Part shown: positions 18,340-25,992 of the stretch, one piece after another
How the letters are laid out: each line of letters opens with the position of its first letter
Position numbering within the stretch: position 1 is the stretch's first letter
Assembly: GCA_002686995.1 (NCBI GenBank)
Contig: NYZC01000035.1
Span: forward strand, 1-43,314
From: Phycisphaeraceae bacterium
Lineage (GTDB): Bacteria; Planctomycetota; Phycisphaerae; Phycisphaerales; Phycisphaeraceae
Reading direction: 5' to 3'
Length of the DNA stretch: 43,314 nt
Made by a program: the position numbers and the translations under genes
The notes under the pieces: generated by a model
Database searches by the model: none
What the model saw: only the letters and a program-made list of their open reading frames with translations
Told to the model about the DNA's origin: nothing

Positions 18340-19095
18340 TCAGACGGTGCAGATTCGCAGCGCATCCTCCAGCGATTCGATCGGGTCACCGGCGGGGATG
18401 AACTCCTGCGCGAGGTAGCCGTCGTAACCGGTTTCGGCGATGGCCCTGACGATCGGCGAGTAGTTCAGCTCCTGGTCGGGTCCGATCTCGTTGCGGCCCG
18501 GGTTGCCCGCCGTGTGGTAATGCGCGATGTGCTCGTGCTGGTCCCGGATCGTGCGGATCACGTCGCCCTCCATGATCTGCATGTGGTAGATGTCGTAGAG
18601 CAGGCGCACGCGCGGCGAGTCCACGCGCCGGATCACCTCGACGCCCCAGGCGGTGCGATCGCACTGGTAGCCCGGGTGATCGACCTTGCTGTTCAGCAGC
18701 TCGAGGACGAGGTCGACGTCGGCCTGCTCCGCTGCGCCGGCGACCCGCGCGAGCCCGGTGGCGGTGACTTCGATGCCGCGCTCGTCATCGTCGCCGTGAC
18801 GGTTGCCGGTAAAGCAGATGAGGCACCGGATCGGGTACTTCGCCGCGTGCTCGAGGTTCGCGAGGATCTCGCGCTCGATGCGGTCATGGTTGCCCGGCTT
18901 GTTGAGTCCGTCCTCGAGCGAATCGTGACCGTTGACGGCCGCAAGCTCGAGTCCGGCGTCGACGATGGCGTCCCAGTGCTCGGGCCCCACCAGGTCGATC
19001 CCGTGGTAACCGATCCGTACCGCGGCCTCGATCAGCACCTTTGGCGCCACCTTGTCCTGAAAACACCACCACGAAAGAGAATGCTTGATCGCCAT
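18340..19095 (-). CDS. Hydroxypyruvate isomerase-like TIM-barrel protein
   Basis: This 251-residue protein belongs to the xylose isomerase-like/AP endonuclease 2 TIM-barrel superfamily. It opens with KHSLSWWCFQDK and has GYHGIDLVGPEHW, LICFTGNR, DLVLELLNSKVDHPGYQCD (Glu metal ligand), VRLLYDIYHMQIMEGD (Asp/His ligands), AHYHTAGNPGRNEIG and GYDGYLAQEFIP (Glu ligand). These follow the pattern of hydroxypyruvate isomerase (Hyi). The likely reaction is the interconversion of hydroxypyruvate and tartronate semialdehyde or a related sugar-acid isomerisation. It starts 10 bases after the ABC permease stop, so it may be read through from that operon, although the functional link is unclear. Confidence 0.83.
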   Translation of the reverse strand: MAIKHSLSWWCFQDKVAPKVLIEAAVRIGYHGIDLVGPEHWDAIVDAGLELAAVNGHDSLEDGLNKPGNHDRIEREILANLEHAAKYPIRCLICFTGNRHGDDDERGIEVTATGLARVAGAAEQADVDLVLELLNSKVDHPGYQCDRTAWGVEVIRRVDSPRVRLLYDIYHMQIMEGDVIRTIRDQHEHIAHYHTAGNPGRNEIGPDQELNYSPIVRAIAETGYDGYLAQEFIPAGDPIESLEDALRICTV

Positions 19096-19105
19096 GAGGA
19101 AGCTT

Positions 19106-21694
19106 TCACTCGCTGCGCAGCACGCGCATCGGACGCGTGGCCAGCGATCCGACGCTGACCAGCCATCCTACTGAAACGGTCAGCAGGCTGCTGACGGCGA
19201 CGGCGACGACGAGGTCGAGCGATCGCGGCTGCCATTCGACTTCGAGCACGTGTGTCATCGTCGCCCATCCCAGCACGCTCGCCGCGGCGGCGCCGATGAT
19301 CGATGCGACGATCCCGAGCAGGGCGAACTCGACAGTGAAGATCGCCAGCACGTCCCGGCGGGTCATGCCGAGCGTCTTGTACAGGGCCACCTCGCGCCCG
19401 CGCCGCGCGTAGGTCGCGGAAAGGGCGCCGCCGAGAATGATCAGGCCGGTGAATACGGCGAACCCGCCGAGCGCGCGCACCGCGATCCCGAGACGCCCGA
19501 GCAGGCCAAGCACCTTGTCCAGCACGGCGCGGATGTGGACGGCCGTCACGTTGGGGTACGCCTCCGTCAGCGCGTCCTGGATCTGCTGCTGCGGCGCCGG
19601 CAGCTGCGCCGTGGCCAGGCGCATCTGGGGGGCGTCCTCCAGCACGCCGGGCTCGACGAGCAGGAAGAAATTGATTCCAAACGTGCGCCAGTTCACGTCG
19701 CGCAGGCTGGTGACCTTGAGATCGATCGCCACCCCCTGGATGTCGAGCGTCAGGACGGATCCCACGTCCACGCCGAGCCCGCGAGCGAAGCTTTGCTCGA
19801 CGCTGATCTCGTCGACGCCGGGCTCCCGCCACAGCTCGTCCGCATCGATCCGGTTGCCCTTCGGCAGTTCGGCGGCGTACGTCAGCCGCTGCTGGCGCGT
19901 GAGCGCCCACGGCTGCTCGTCCTTGGGACGCTCGCCGGCTCGCGACTGCTTCAGGATGGTCTCGGCGGCCACGCCGTCGATCGCCTTGACCCGCGCCGCG
20001 ATGACCGGGACGGAGCGCACCTCGCGCGCGCCGCGCTGCTCGAGCAGCGTCCGCACGCCCGCCCACTGGTCGGGCTGGATGTCGATCAGGAACGTGCTCG
20101 GCGCGTCGGTGGGGATCTCCCCGCTCAGCTCGTCGCCGAGCTGCGCCTGCACCAGGTGCACGGCGAGCACGACCGTGACGCCCAGGCCGAGCGCCACCAT
20201 CGATCCGGTGGTGGCGGCGCCGGGACGGGCCAGCGCCGCGAGCCCGTGTCGGAGCCAGACGCCGGCCGCGCCGCGCAGCGCGCGGCGGGACCACCCGCCC
20301 ACGACGAATCCCAGACCGCGCGCCGTCGCCGCGAGGATCGCGGTCAGCACGACCAGGCCCCCGGTAAAGATCGCGGCGTCCCTGGCGGACTCGCTTTGCG
20401 CGACGGCGACGGCGAACAGGACGCCGATCGTCACCGTGCCGAGGACGACGCGTTCCCAGCCACGCCGGGACGCGTTGTCGCGGACCAGGAAGATGCGCAC
20501 CGCCGGCACTCGCCGCGCCGCGAGCAGGGGCCCGCCCGCGAAGACGAGCGAAACGACGACGGCGAGGCCGACCCCCTTGAGCACCGCGATCGGCTGCCAC
20601 CACCGGACGAGCTCGGTGGGCAGCACGTGGCTCAGCAACATCGGCAACGACCACTGGGTGACGAGGCCGATCGCCGCTCCGACGAGGCTGCCGAGCAGCG
20701 CGAGCTGGATCATCTGCACGAGGTAGAGCCAGGTGATGTCGCGCGGGCGCATCCCGAGGCACTTGTAGATCGCGATGGTCGTCGTGCGCGTCGCGATCCA
20801 GGAGCGCATCGTCTGCGCCACGCCGACGCCGCCGATGAGCAGCGACAGCAGGCTGACGAAGCCGAGGAAGCGTCCGATCCGCCGGATGCCCGAGCGCACG
20901 GCCGGCTGGGCCTGCGAGAACGTCTCGACCCGGTAGTAGGTGCTGTTCGGTAGCTGCCGGCGGAGGTAATAGGCGACCAGGTCGGCATCGCGCCCGGTGG
21001 CGCCGGGCGGCAGCCGGAGCAGGGCGATGTACTCGACGCGGCTGCGCGCCTCGAACAGGCCTGTGCGGCGCAGGCCTTCGGCGCTCAGCAGCACGCGCGG
21101 GCCGAGCGAAAGATTGAAGTCGAGGCGGTCCGGCTCGGCGGTGAGCGTGTCGACGATCCGGTAGTCGGCGTGCCCGATGCGCAGCGTCGCGCCGACCTGC
21201 AGAGCGAGCCGCTCGAGCAATTCGGGCGCTGCGATCGCGGTGTCGGGCGCCAGGCGCGCGTGTATCGACGTCCCGGAGCCGGTCTCGACGGCGCCGTAGA
21301 ACGGGTACGACCCGGACACGCCTTTCAGCTCGACCAGCACGCTCCGGCCGGCCTCGTCGTTCCGACGGGGACCGGCGACGACCGTCACCATCTCGTGCAC
21401 GTCGGTCCTCACGATCGGATTCGCGGCACGGAACGGCGAGCCGGGCGCGTCGTGCAGCGATGCGACGATCTCATCCAGCTTCTCGGGAATGGGCCGGCGC
21501 CCTTCGATGGCGATGTCGGCGCCGAGCAGGCGCCGGGCCTCCGCCCGGATGCCCGCCTCCATCCCGGTGGCCAGGCCGGACACCGCGACCACGGCGGCGG
21601 TGCCCAGCGCCAGGCACATGATGCACAGGAGGATCTGGCGCCGGGAGCCGCGCCACTCGCGCCCCGCACAGATGATCAGCTGCCGCGCCCTCAT
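19106..21694 (-). CDS. ABC transporter permease, double FtsX/YbbP type
   Basis: This 862-residue membrane protein is the permease partner of the adjacent LolD-like ATPase. An N-terminal membrane anchor (LLCIMCLALGTAAVVAVSG) is followed by a large periplasmic domain. Two FtsX-type blocks of membrane helices follow, with a second periplasmic domain between them (around 500-680). The last helices include FAVFTGLIILGGALSATYARR and a GxLATRPMRVLRSE tail. Repeated phrases such as TTIAIYKCLGMRPRD and REVALYKTLGMTRRD mark the cytoplasmic coupling loops of the two halves. YbbA/YbbP-type systems of this size are linked to export or extraction of lipid-anchored molecules. The start overlaps the ATPase stop by four bases (ATGA). 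Confidence 0.9.
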   Translation of the reverse strand: MRARQLIICAGREWRGSRRQILLCIMCLALGTAAVVAVSGLATGMEAGIRAEARRLLGADIAIEGRRPIPEKLDEIVASLHDAPGSPFRAANPIVRTDVHEMVTVVAGPRRNDEAGRSVLVELKGVSGSYPFYGAVETGSGTSIHARLAPDTAIAAPELLERLALQVGATLRIGHADYRIVDTLTAEPDRLDFNLSLGPRVLLSAEGLRRTGLFEARSRVEYIALLRLPPGATGRDADLVAYYLRRQLPNSTYYRVETFSQAQPAVRSGIRRIGRFLGFVSLLSLLIGGVGVAQTMRSWIATRTTTIAIYKCLGMRPRDITWLYLVQMIQLALLGSLVGAAIGLVTQWSLPMLLSHVLPTELVRWWQPIAVLKGVGLAVVVSLVFAGGPLLAARRVPAVRIFLVRDNASRRGWERVVLGTVTIGVLFAVAVAQSESARDAAIFTGGLVVLTAILAATARGLGFVVGGWSRRALRGAAGVWLRHGLAALARPGAATTGSMVALGLGVTVVLAVHLVQAQLGDELSGEIPTDAPSTFLIDIQPDQWAGVRTLLEQRGAREVRSVPVIAARVKAIDGVAAETILKQSRAGERPKDEQPWALTRQQRLTYAAELPKGNRIDADELWREPGVDEISVEQSFARGLGVDVGSVLTLDIQGVAIDLKVTSLRDVNWRTFGINFFLLVEPGVLEDAPQMRLATAQLPAPQQQIQDALTEAYPNVTAVHIRAVLDKVLGLLGRLGIAVRALGGFAVFTGLIILGGALSATYARRGREVALYKTLGMTRRDVLAIFTVEFALLGIVASIIGAAAASVLGWATMTHVLEVEWQPRSLDLVVAVAVSSLLTVSVGWLVSVGSLATRPMRVLRSE

Positions 21695-22392
21695 GAGCCG
21701 GCCGCCGCGGCATCCGGCTCCGGCGAGGCATCGAGCAGGCGACCGTCGCGCAGGTGCACGCAGCGATCGGCCGACGAGGTGACCGCGTCGTCGTGGCTGA
21801 CCAGCACCAGCGTGGTCCGCTGCTCTTGCCGCATCGCGACGAGGGCATCGAGGACCGTGCGTCCGGTATCGCCGTCGAGGTTGCCGGTTGGCTCGTCGGC
21901 GAGCAGGATTTCGGGGCTCGCCGCGAACGCGCGGGCGAGCGCGACCCGCTGCTGCTCGCCGCCCGAGAGCTCCGACGGGTAGTGGTGCGTGCGCTCCGCG
22001 AGCCCGAGGCGCTCGAGCAGGTCGGCCGCGCGGCGCCGTGCGCCGTTCGCGCCGTTGAGCTCGAGCGGCAGCATGACGTTCTCGTGGGCGGTGTAGTTGG
22101 CGATGAGCTGAAACGACTGAAAGACGAAGCCGATGCGACGTCGGCGCAGCAGCGCCAGATCGGTCTCCGACAGGTTCGAGATCGGCGCGCCGCCGATCAG
22201 GACCTCGCCCTCGTCCGGCCGGTCGAGACCGGCGAGCAGCGCGAGCAGCGTCGACTTGCCGCTGCCCGACGGGCCGGCGACGGCGACGAACTCACCGGGT
22301 GCCACCGACAGGTTCACGTCGTCTATGATCGTGATGAGGTTCGGGCCGGAAGGCAGCCGGCGCGTCAGGTTGCGCGTTTCGATCGACGCCAT
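21691..22392 (-). CDS. ABC transporter ATP-binding protein, LolD/YbbA type
   Basis: This 233-residue ATPase powers the downstream permease. Walker A is GPSGSGKST (about 40-48), the Q-loop region is FVFQSFQLIANYTAHENVMLPLEL, the signature is LSGGEQQRVALARA, Walker B is ILLADEPTGNLDG and the H-loop is TLVLVSHDD. The length and the ENVMLPLEL phrase fit the LolD/MacB/YbbA group. No ribosome-binding site precedes the ATG. Instead a TATCAT box ends six bases before it, which suggests a leaderless mRNA. Confidence 0.93.
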   Translation of the reverse strand: MASIETRNLTRRLPSGPNLITIIDDVNLSVAPGEFVAVAGPSGSGKSTLLALLAGLDRPDEGEVLIGGAPISNLSETDLALLRRRRIGFVFQSFQLIANYTAHENVMLPLELNGANGARRRAADLLERLGLAERTHHYPSELSGGEQQRVALARAFAASPEILLADEPTGNLDGDTGRTVLDALVAMRQEQRTTLVLVSHDDAVTSSADRCVHLRDGRLLDASPEPDAAAAGS

Positions 22393-22398
22393 AGGCCA

Positions 22399-22404
22399 AT
22401 GATA
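22399..22404 (-). promoter_or_regulatory. Predicted -10 element giving a leaderless transcript
   Basis: TATCAT on the minus strand ends six bases before the ATG of the ABC ATPase gene, so the predicted transcription start would be at the A of that ATG. A matching -35 element is weak. The same arrangement is seen at hisF. Confidence 0.4.
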
Positions 22405-22481
22405 GTCGCGCGTCGGGGCGTGAATCGGTCGTTCTGGCGTGTTTCCGGAGCACCCTGACGCGGCGGAGCCGAACCGGGAAG

Positions 22482-22583
22482 GAACCGCGGATCCGCCACA
22501 GGCGGACGGATGGACACGGGTGAATCAGAGAAAATCGGAAACAATCCGTGTTCATCCGTCCGCCTGTGGCGGATCCGTGGTTC
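22482..22583. repeat. ACGGATG-family inverted repeat with nested stem
   Basis: The arms 22482-22519 and 22546-22583 match at 36 of 38 positions around a 26-base AT-richer spacer. Each arm itself contains a small palindrome (CCGCCACAGGCGG). The ends GAACCACGGAT and GGATGAACACGG are the same words as in the repeats at 17159 and 43160. Confidence 0.92.
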
Positions 22584-22596
22584 TCCCACTTCTCGT

Positions 22597-22614
22597 TCCC
22601 CACGTACGTGGGGA
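22597..22614. other. Perfect 18-bp palindrome
   Basis: TCCCCACGTACGTGGGGA reads the same on both strands and lies 40 bases upstream of the arylesterase ATG. It could be an operator for a dimeric regulator. With its flanks it also resembles a single type I-E CRISPR repeat, but no second copy or spacer exists here. Confidence 0.6.
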
Positions 22615-22653
22615 CGGCAAGGAGTTACGGCGGAGGCGTTTGAGGCACCAGTC

Positions 22654-23361
22654 ATGCGCGGCATGACGAACCGATGGCGAATCTGCCTGCTCCTGGCCCT
22701 GGCGCCGGTCTGGATGGGCTGCGAGCGGCAGCCCGCGTCTCGATCCGCGGCGGCGCCGATGCCGCCGGAGGAGGCGGCGACGCGGGCTCCCGTCCCCGAG
22801 CCGGCGGGCGAGGGGATCCGGATCGTGTTCCTCGGCGACAGCATCACGGAAGGTCACGGCCTGGATCCGGCGCAGGCGTTCCCCGACGTGCTCGGCCGAA
22901 TGCTGGCGCGAGAAGGCATCCGGGCGCGGATCGTCAACGCGGGGGTCGGCGGCGACACCTCGGCCGGGGGGCTGAGCCGGCTCGACTGGCTGCTGCGGCA
23001 GAACCCCGACTTGCTCGTGGTGGCACTGGGCGGCAACGACGGGCTGCGCGGGCTTTCGACCGACATGACCGAAGCGAACCTGCTGGCGATCGTGCGCCAG
23101 GCCGCCGATCGCGGCGTGCGCGTCCTTCTGCTCGGCGTGCTCATGCCGCCGAACTACGGCCCGCAGTACACGGAGGCGTTTGCGCGGATCTACCCGCGCG
23201 TCGCCGCGCAGACGGGCGCTCCGCTGGTGCCGTTCTTTCTCGATGGGGTCGGCGGCGTGCCGGAGATGAACCTTCCGGACGGCATGCACCCCAATGGCGC
23301 CGGTCACGCAAGGATCGCGGAGAACGTGCTGGAGTCCGTGAAGGCGCTGCTGGATCCGTGA
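22654..23361 (+). CDS. Secreted or lipoprotein arylesterase of the GDSL (TesA-like) family
   Basis: This 235-residue hydrolase has all the blocks of TesA-like arylesterase/lysophospholipase: VFLGDSITEGHGL (Ser nucleophile), GVGGDTSAGG, VVALGGNDGLRG (Asn), and DGMHPNGAGH (Asp and His). An N-terminal hydrophobic segment ends in PVWMGCERQP. The Cys could be a lipidation site, although the residues before it are not a textbook lipobox. The start is ATG 22654 or ATG 22663. GAGG at 22642-22645 favours the first. A Pro/Ala-rich linker (about 25-50) separates the anchor from the catalytic domain, as expected for an envelope enzyme. Confidence 0.88.
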   Translation: MRGMTNRWRICLLLALAPVWMGCERQPASRSAAAPMPPEEAATRAPVPEPAGEGIRIVFLGDSITEGHGLDPAQAFPDVLGRMLAREGIRARIVNAGVGGDTSAGGLSRLDWLLRQNPDLLVVALGGNDGLRGLSTDMTEANLLAIVRQAADRGVRVLLLGVLMPPNYGPQYTEAFARIYPRVAAQTGAPLVPFFLDGVGGVPEMNLPDGMHPNGAGHARIAENVLESVKALLDP

Positions 23362-23430
23362 ATCGTCCCCGAATGACCGTGAACGGGTGACGTGGTTCGA
23401 AGCGCGGCGACGAGGACGAGCGGGAACGGG

Positions 23431-23802
23431 TCAATCCTCGTGAATCGCGTAGCCTGCGTCGCGCCACCCGCGGACGCCGCCGTCCATCGACGCGACGTTC
23501 TCGTACCCCATCTTTTCGAGGTTATCGGCCGCCAGCGCCGAGCGGAATCCACCGCCGCAGTAGAGAACGATCTCGGCACCCGTGTCGGGGATCGCGGTCT
23601 CGATGTCGCGCTCGATGACGCCCTTGCCCAGGTGGACCGCATGCGGCAGATGGCCGGCGGCCCATTCGCTCTCCTCCCGCACGTCGACGAGGTGGAACGA
23701 CTCGCCCGCGTCGAGCTTCGCCTTCACGTCGGCGATCGTCAATTCGAGGACGCGCGACCGCGCATCGTTCACGATCTGCAGGAATCGGGGGGTGTGGTCC
23801 AT
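23431..23802 (-). CDS. Single-domain rhodanese-like protein
   Basis: This 123-residue protein is a single rhodanese domain. It has the typical LTIADVKAKL opening, FHLVDVREESEWAAGHLPHAVHLGKG, the active-site loop VLYCGGGFRSALAA with the catalytic Cys, and DGGVRGWRDAGY at the end. It would transfer sulfane sulfur between a donor and an acceptor thiol in the cytoplasm. The ATG at 23802 is preceded by GGAG supplied by a 10-bp tandem array that runs into the gene start. An in-frame ATG at 23823 lies wholly within the array, so the true start is one of these two. Confidence 0.88.
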   Translation of the reverse strand: MDHTPRFLQIVNDARSRVLELTIADVKAKLDAGESFHLVDVREESEWAAGHLPHAVHLGKGVIERDIETAIPDTGAEIVLYCGGGFRSALAADNLEKMGYENVASMDGGVRGWRDAGYAIHED

Positions 23803-23890
23803 GTCGGCTCCATGTCGCTCCATGTCGCTCCGAGTCGCTCTAGGTCGCTCTAAGTCGCTCTAAGTCGGTGCCAAGTCGGCTCTGAGTCGG
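23800..23890. repeat. Nine-copy 10-bp tandem array at the rhodanese start
   Basis: Units such as CATGTCGCTC, CGAGTCGCTC, TAGGTCGCTC and TAAGTCGCTC follow each other with an almost exact 10-bp period (first unit 11 bp). Read on the minus strand the proximal units are GAGCGACATG, each containing GGAG when joined to its neighbour and an ATG. The end of the array is therefore the ribosome-binding site and start codon of the rhodanese gene. Confidence 0.92.
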
Positions 23891-23978
23891 CCCCGGACGG
23901 CAACGGCCCGCGCTGCATCGTGCAACGCGGCGCGCTGAGCATTCATGGTAGCAGCCACGACCTCGCAGGAGCCACGCC

Positions 23979-24092
23979 ATGCAGACCGACGCGAACCACC
24001 GAGCCGACCGCCACCTGTTCCCGGCACACGGACATCCCGCGACGCATCCGAACTTCCATCCCGGGCGTCGCAAGCGGGTTCGCACGCGGTAG
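23979..24092 (+). CDS. Small His/Arg-rich ORF (37 aa)
   Basis: An ATG at 23979 lies eight bases after AGGAG (23967-23971) and opens a 37-residue frame ending in HPNFHPGRRKRVRTR. The product is basic and rich in His, Pro and Arg, and no family is recognised. It is followed within 50 bases by a strong intrinsic terminator on the same strand. No other plus-strand gene could use that terminator, which supports a transcribed unit. It could also be an RNA gene with an incidental frame. Confidence 0.45.
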   Translation: MQTDANHRADRHLFPAHGHPATHPNFHPGRRKRVRTR

Positions 24093-24139
24093 GCGGGCGT
24101 TGAGGATGAGGTGGGTCTATGACCCAACGCCCCCACCGG

Positions 24140-24171
24140 GCCCTCCTTCCGGTTGGAAGGAGGGCTTTTTT
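24140..24171 (+). terminator. Strong intrinsic terminator
   Basis: An 11-bp perfect GC-rich stem (24140-24150 with 24155-24165, loop GGTT) is followed by six T. It is the best rho-independent terminator in the window. A second small hairpin (TGGGTC/GACCCA around 24111-24125) lies just upstream. Confidence 0.9.
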
Positions 24172-24209
24172 AGATTGGGGCCGGGGGGGGAAGGCGGCGG
24201 GCGCTGATC

Positions 24210-24244
24210 AAGCTATTAGTCGTTAGCTATTCGTTATCTGTTAT
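24210..24244. repeat. Heptad array overlapping the VanZ-like stop
   Basis: Five 7-bp units (AAGCTAT, TAGTCGT, TAGCTAT, TCGTTAT, CTGTTAT) occupy the junction. On the minus strand they encode the last residues ITDNE and the TAG stop of the VanZ-like gene, then continue past it. Confidence 0.85.
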
Positions 24245-24673
24245 TTCGGAGGGGGAGGGTGGTTTTCGCGGGGGGAAGAGCAAGCCGCCGATGGTGCCGC
24301 CGATCATGGCGCAGACGACGTCGACGATCGAGCTGGTGCGGGCGGGGATCCACAGCTGCATCGTCTCGCCGATCAGGGCGAGCACGCCGACGTCGACGGC
24401 GACGAGCAGGACGACCCAGCCGTGGCGCGGCAGGATGCGGCTGCCCAGGAAACCCTCGGCGACGCCGATCGGGATGAACAGCGCGACCATCACCGCGATC
24501 TCGACGCCGGTCGGGTGCGTCACCGCGAGCCACGGTCCCGCGCGGGCCGTGAACTGAAAAGGCCAGGCGAGGCAGACCAGCGTCGCCGCGCCGATCGCCA
24601 GGGTGACGACGCTCCATCCGCCCGTACCGGGGGGAAACGGCGCCTCGCGATGGTCCGGTATGCGGTCGTTCAT
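24227..24673 (-). CDS. VanZ-like membrane protein
   Basis: This 148-residue protein has four predicted membrane helices and the VanZ-family signature GETMQLWIPARTSSIVDVVCAMIGGTIGG, where acidic E and D residues flank helix borders. VanZ itself is associated with low-level teicoplanin resistance. Homologues are widespread and their function is mostly unknown, so no resistance claim is made. The last residues (ITDNE) and the stop come from a heptad repeat array. A TATAAT box lies upstream. Confidence 0.8.
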   Translation of the reverse strand: MNDRIPDHREAPFPPGTGGWSVVTLAIGAATLVCLAWPFQFTARAGPWLAVTHPTGVEIAVMVALFIPIGVAEGFLGSRILPRHGWVVLLVAVDVGVLALIGETMQLWIPARTSSIVDVVCAMIGGTIGGLLFPPRKPPSPSEITDNE

Positions 24674-24686
24674 GGGCGCGGCGTGG

Positions 24687-24692
24687 ATTATA
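24687..24692 (-). promoter_or_regulatory. Predicted -10 box for the VanZ-like gene
   Basis: A perfect TATAAT on the minus strand lies 13 bases before the ATG of the VanZ-like gene. The upstream hexamer at 17-base spacing (TGTCCC) is a poor -35 match. Confidence 0.45.
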
Positions 24693-24881
24693 AGACTGCG
24701 GACGGCGCGGGACAGCGCAGATGTAGCAGTTGAAACGATTCGGCTATCCCGGGCGCCGTCAATTTCCGTGCGCCCCGGGCTCCGACGTCATCCGCCCGTT
24801 ATCGGGTGACGATACCGATCGGGCGGCGAGCCGCGAGATGCCGCGCGCCGCGGATCCGCCGGGCCCCAGGGGACAGCTTTC

Positions 24882-25937
24882 ATGGAACTCGACACGATCC
24901 TCAAGGCAGCCACCGAGATGGGGGCGTCGGACGTTCATCTGGTGACGGGCCACGCGCCGACCGCGCGCATCCGCACGGTCATGACGGCGCTCGACTACCC
25001 GCTCATCACGCCGGAGGGCGCGATGCGCATGCTCAAGCAGATGGCCAACGAGCCCCAGATGCGCAAGTTCGAGGAGGTGCAGGACAGCGACTTCTCCTAC
25101 CAGATACCCGGCATCGGGCGCTTTCGCGTCAACGCCCACATGCAGCGGCAGTCGGTCGCGATCACGATGCGGGCCATCAACGAGAAGATTCCGCCGATGG
25201 CGGACCTCAATCTGCCCGAGGTCATCGAGCGGCTCACTTACCTGCCGCGCGGTCTCATCCTCGTGACCGGCGACACCGGCTCGGGCAAGTCGACGACGCT
25301 GGCCGCCATGATCGACGCGATGAACCAGCGATATCACAAGCACGTGATCACGCTGGAGGACCCGGTCGAGTACGCGTTCGTCAGCAACAAGTGCATCATC
25401 GAGCAGCGCGAGCTGGGCGACGACGTGCCGAGCTTCGCCAGCGGCCTGCGGCACGTGCTGCGGCAGGATCCCGACATCATCCTCGTCGGCGAGATGCGCG
25501 ACCTCGAGACGACGGCCGCCGCGATCACGGCCGCCGAGACCGGCCACCTCGTGCTCAGCACGCTGCATACGGTCAACGCGTCTCAGACGGTCGAGCGCAT
25601 CATCGACATGTACCCGGCGAACCAGCAGAACCAGATCCGCTCGATGCTCGCCAACACGCTGCAGGCGGTGGTCAGCCAGACGCTCTTCAAGCGCACCGAC
25701 CAGAAGGGCATGGTGCCGGCGATCGAGGTGATGCTGTGCACCCCGGCGGTGCGCACCCTGATCCGCGAAGACCGCGCGTTCGAGATCCCCAACGTCATCG
25801 AGACCAACCGCGCGATGGGCATGAACACGCTCGACAACGCGATTGCCGAGCTCTACTTCAACGGAATGATCAGCCGCGACGCGGCCATCGCCCAGGCCGC
25901 GTATCCGGCCAAGCTCGAGCGCGAGCTCGCGGCGTGA
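24882..25937 (+). CDS. pilT: Type IV pilus retraction ATPase PilT
   Basis: This 351-residue hexameric ATPase powers pilus retraction from the inner membrane. It has the PilT N-terminal domain (MGASDVHLVTGHAPTARI), Walker A GDTGSGKSTT, Asp box TLEDPVEY, Walker B IILVGEMRDLET, His box TGHLVLSTLHT, and near the end VRTLIREDR, a match to the AIRNLIRE motif of PilT. The ATG is preceded by AGGGGA. It is the first gene of a pilus operon, followed by PilC and prepilin-like genes. No PilB extension ATPase with intact motifs is present in the window. Confidence 0.95.
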   Translation: MELDTILKAATEMGASDVHLVTGHAPTARIRTVMTALDYPLITPEGAMRMLKQMANEPQMRKFEEVQDSDFSYQIPGIGRFRVNAHMQRQSVAITMRAINEKIPPMADLNLPEVIERLTYLPRGLILVTGDTGSGKSTTLAAMIDAMNQRYHKHVITLEDPVEYAFVSNKCIIEQRELGDDVPSFASGLRHVLRQDPDIILVGEMRDLETTAAAITAAETGHLVLSTLHTVNASQTVERIIDMYPANQQNQIRSMLANTLQAVVSQTLFKRTDQKGMVPAIEVMLCTPAVRTLIREDRAFEIPNVIETNRAMGMNTLDNAIAELYFNGMISRDAAIAQAAYPAKLERELAA

Positions 25938-25960
25938 ACGGCGTTCGGGGGTTTGGTTTT

Positions 25961-25989
25961 CAGATTCCTGATTGGCGCTGAATTGAGTC
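25961..25989. repeat. Degenerate heptad array between pilT and pilC
   Basis: Units GATTCCT and GATTGGC followed by GCTGAAT are spaced at 7 bases. The same word GATTCCTGATT recurs in the spacer at 27917. Confidence 0.55.
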
Positions 25990-25992
25990 ACG

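Noticed and set aside
22597-22614. CRISPR array
   Set aside because: Only one repeat-like palindrome, no spacers, no cas genes in the window.
24227-24673. Glycopeptide resistance gene
   Set aside because: VanZ-like family membership alone does not show resistance, and no other van gene is present.
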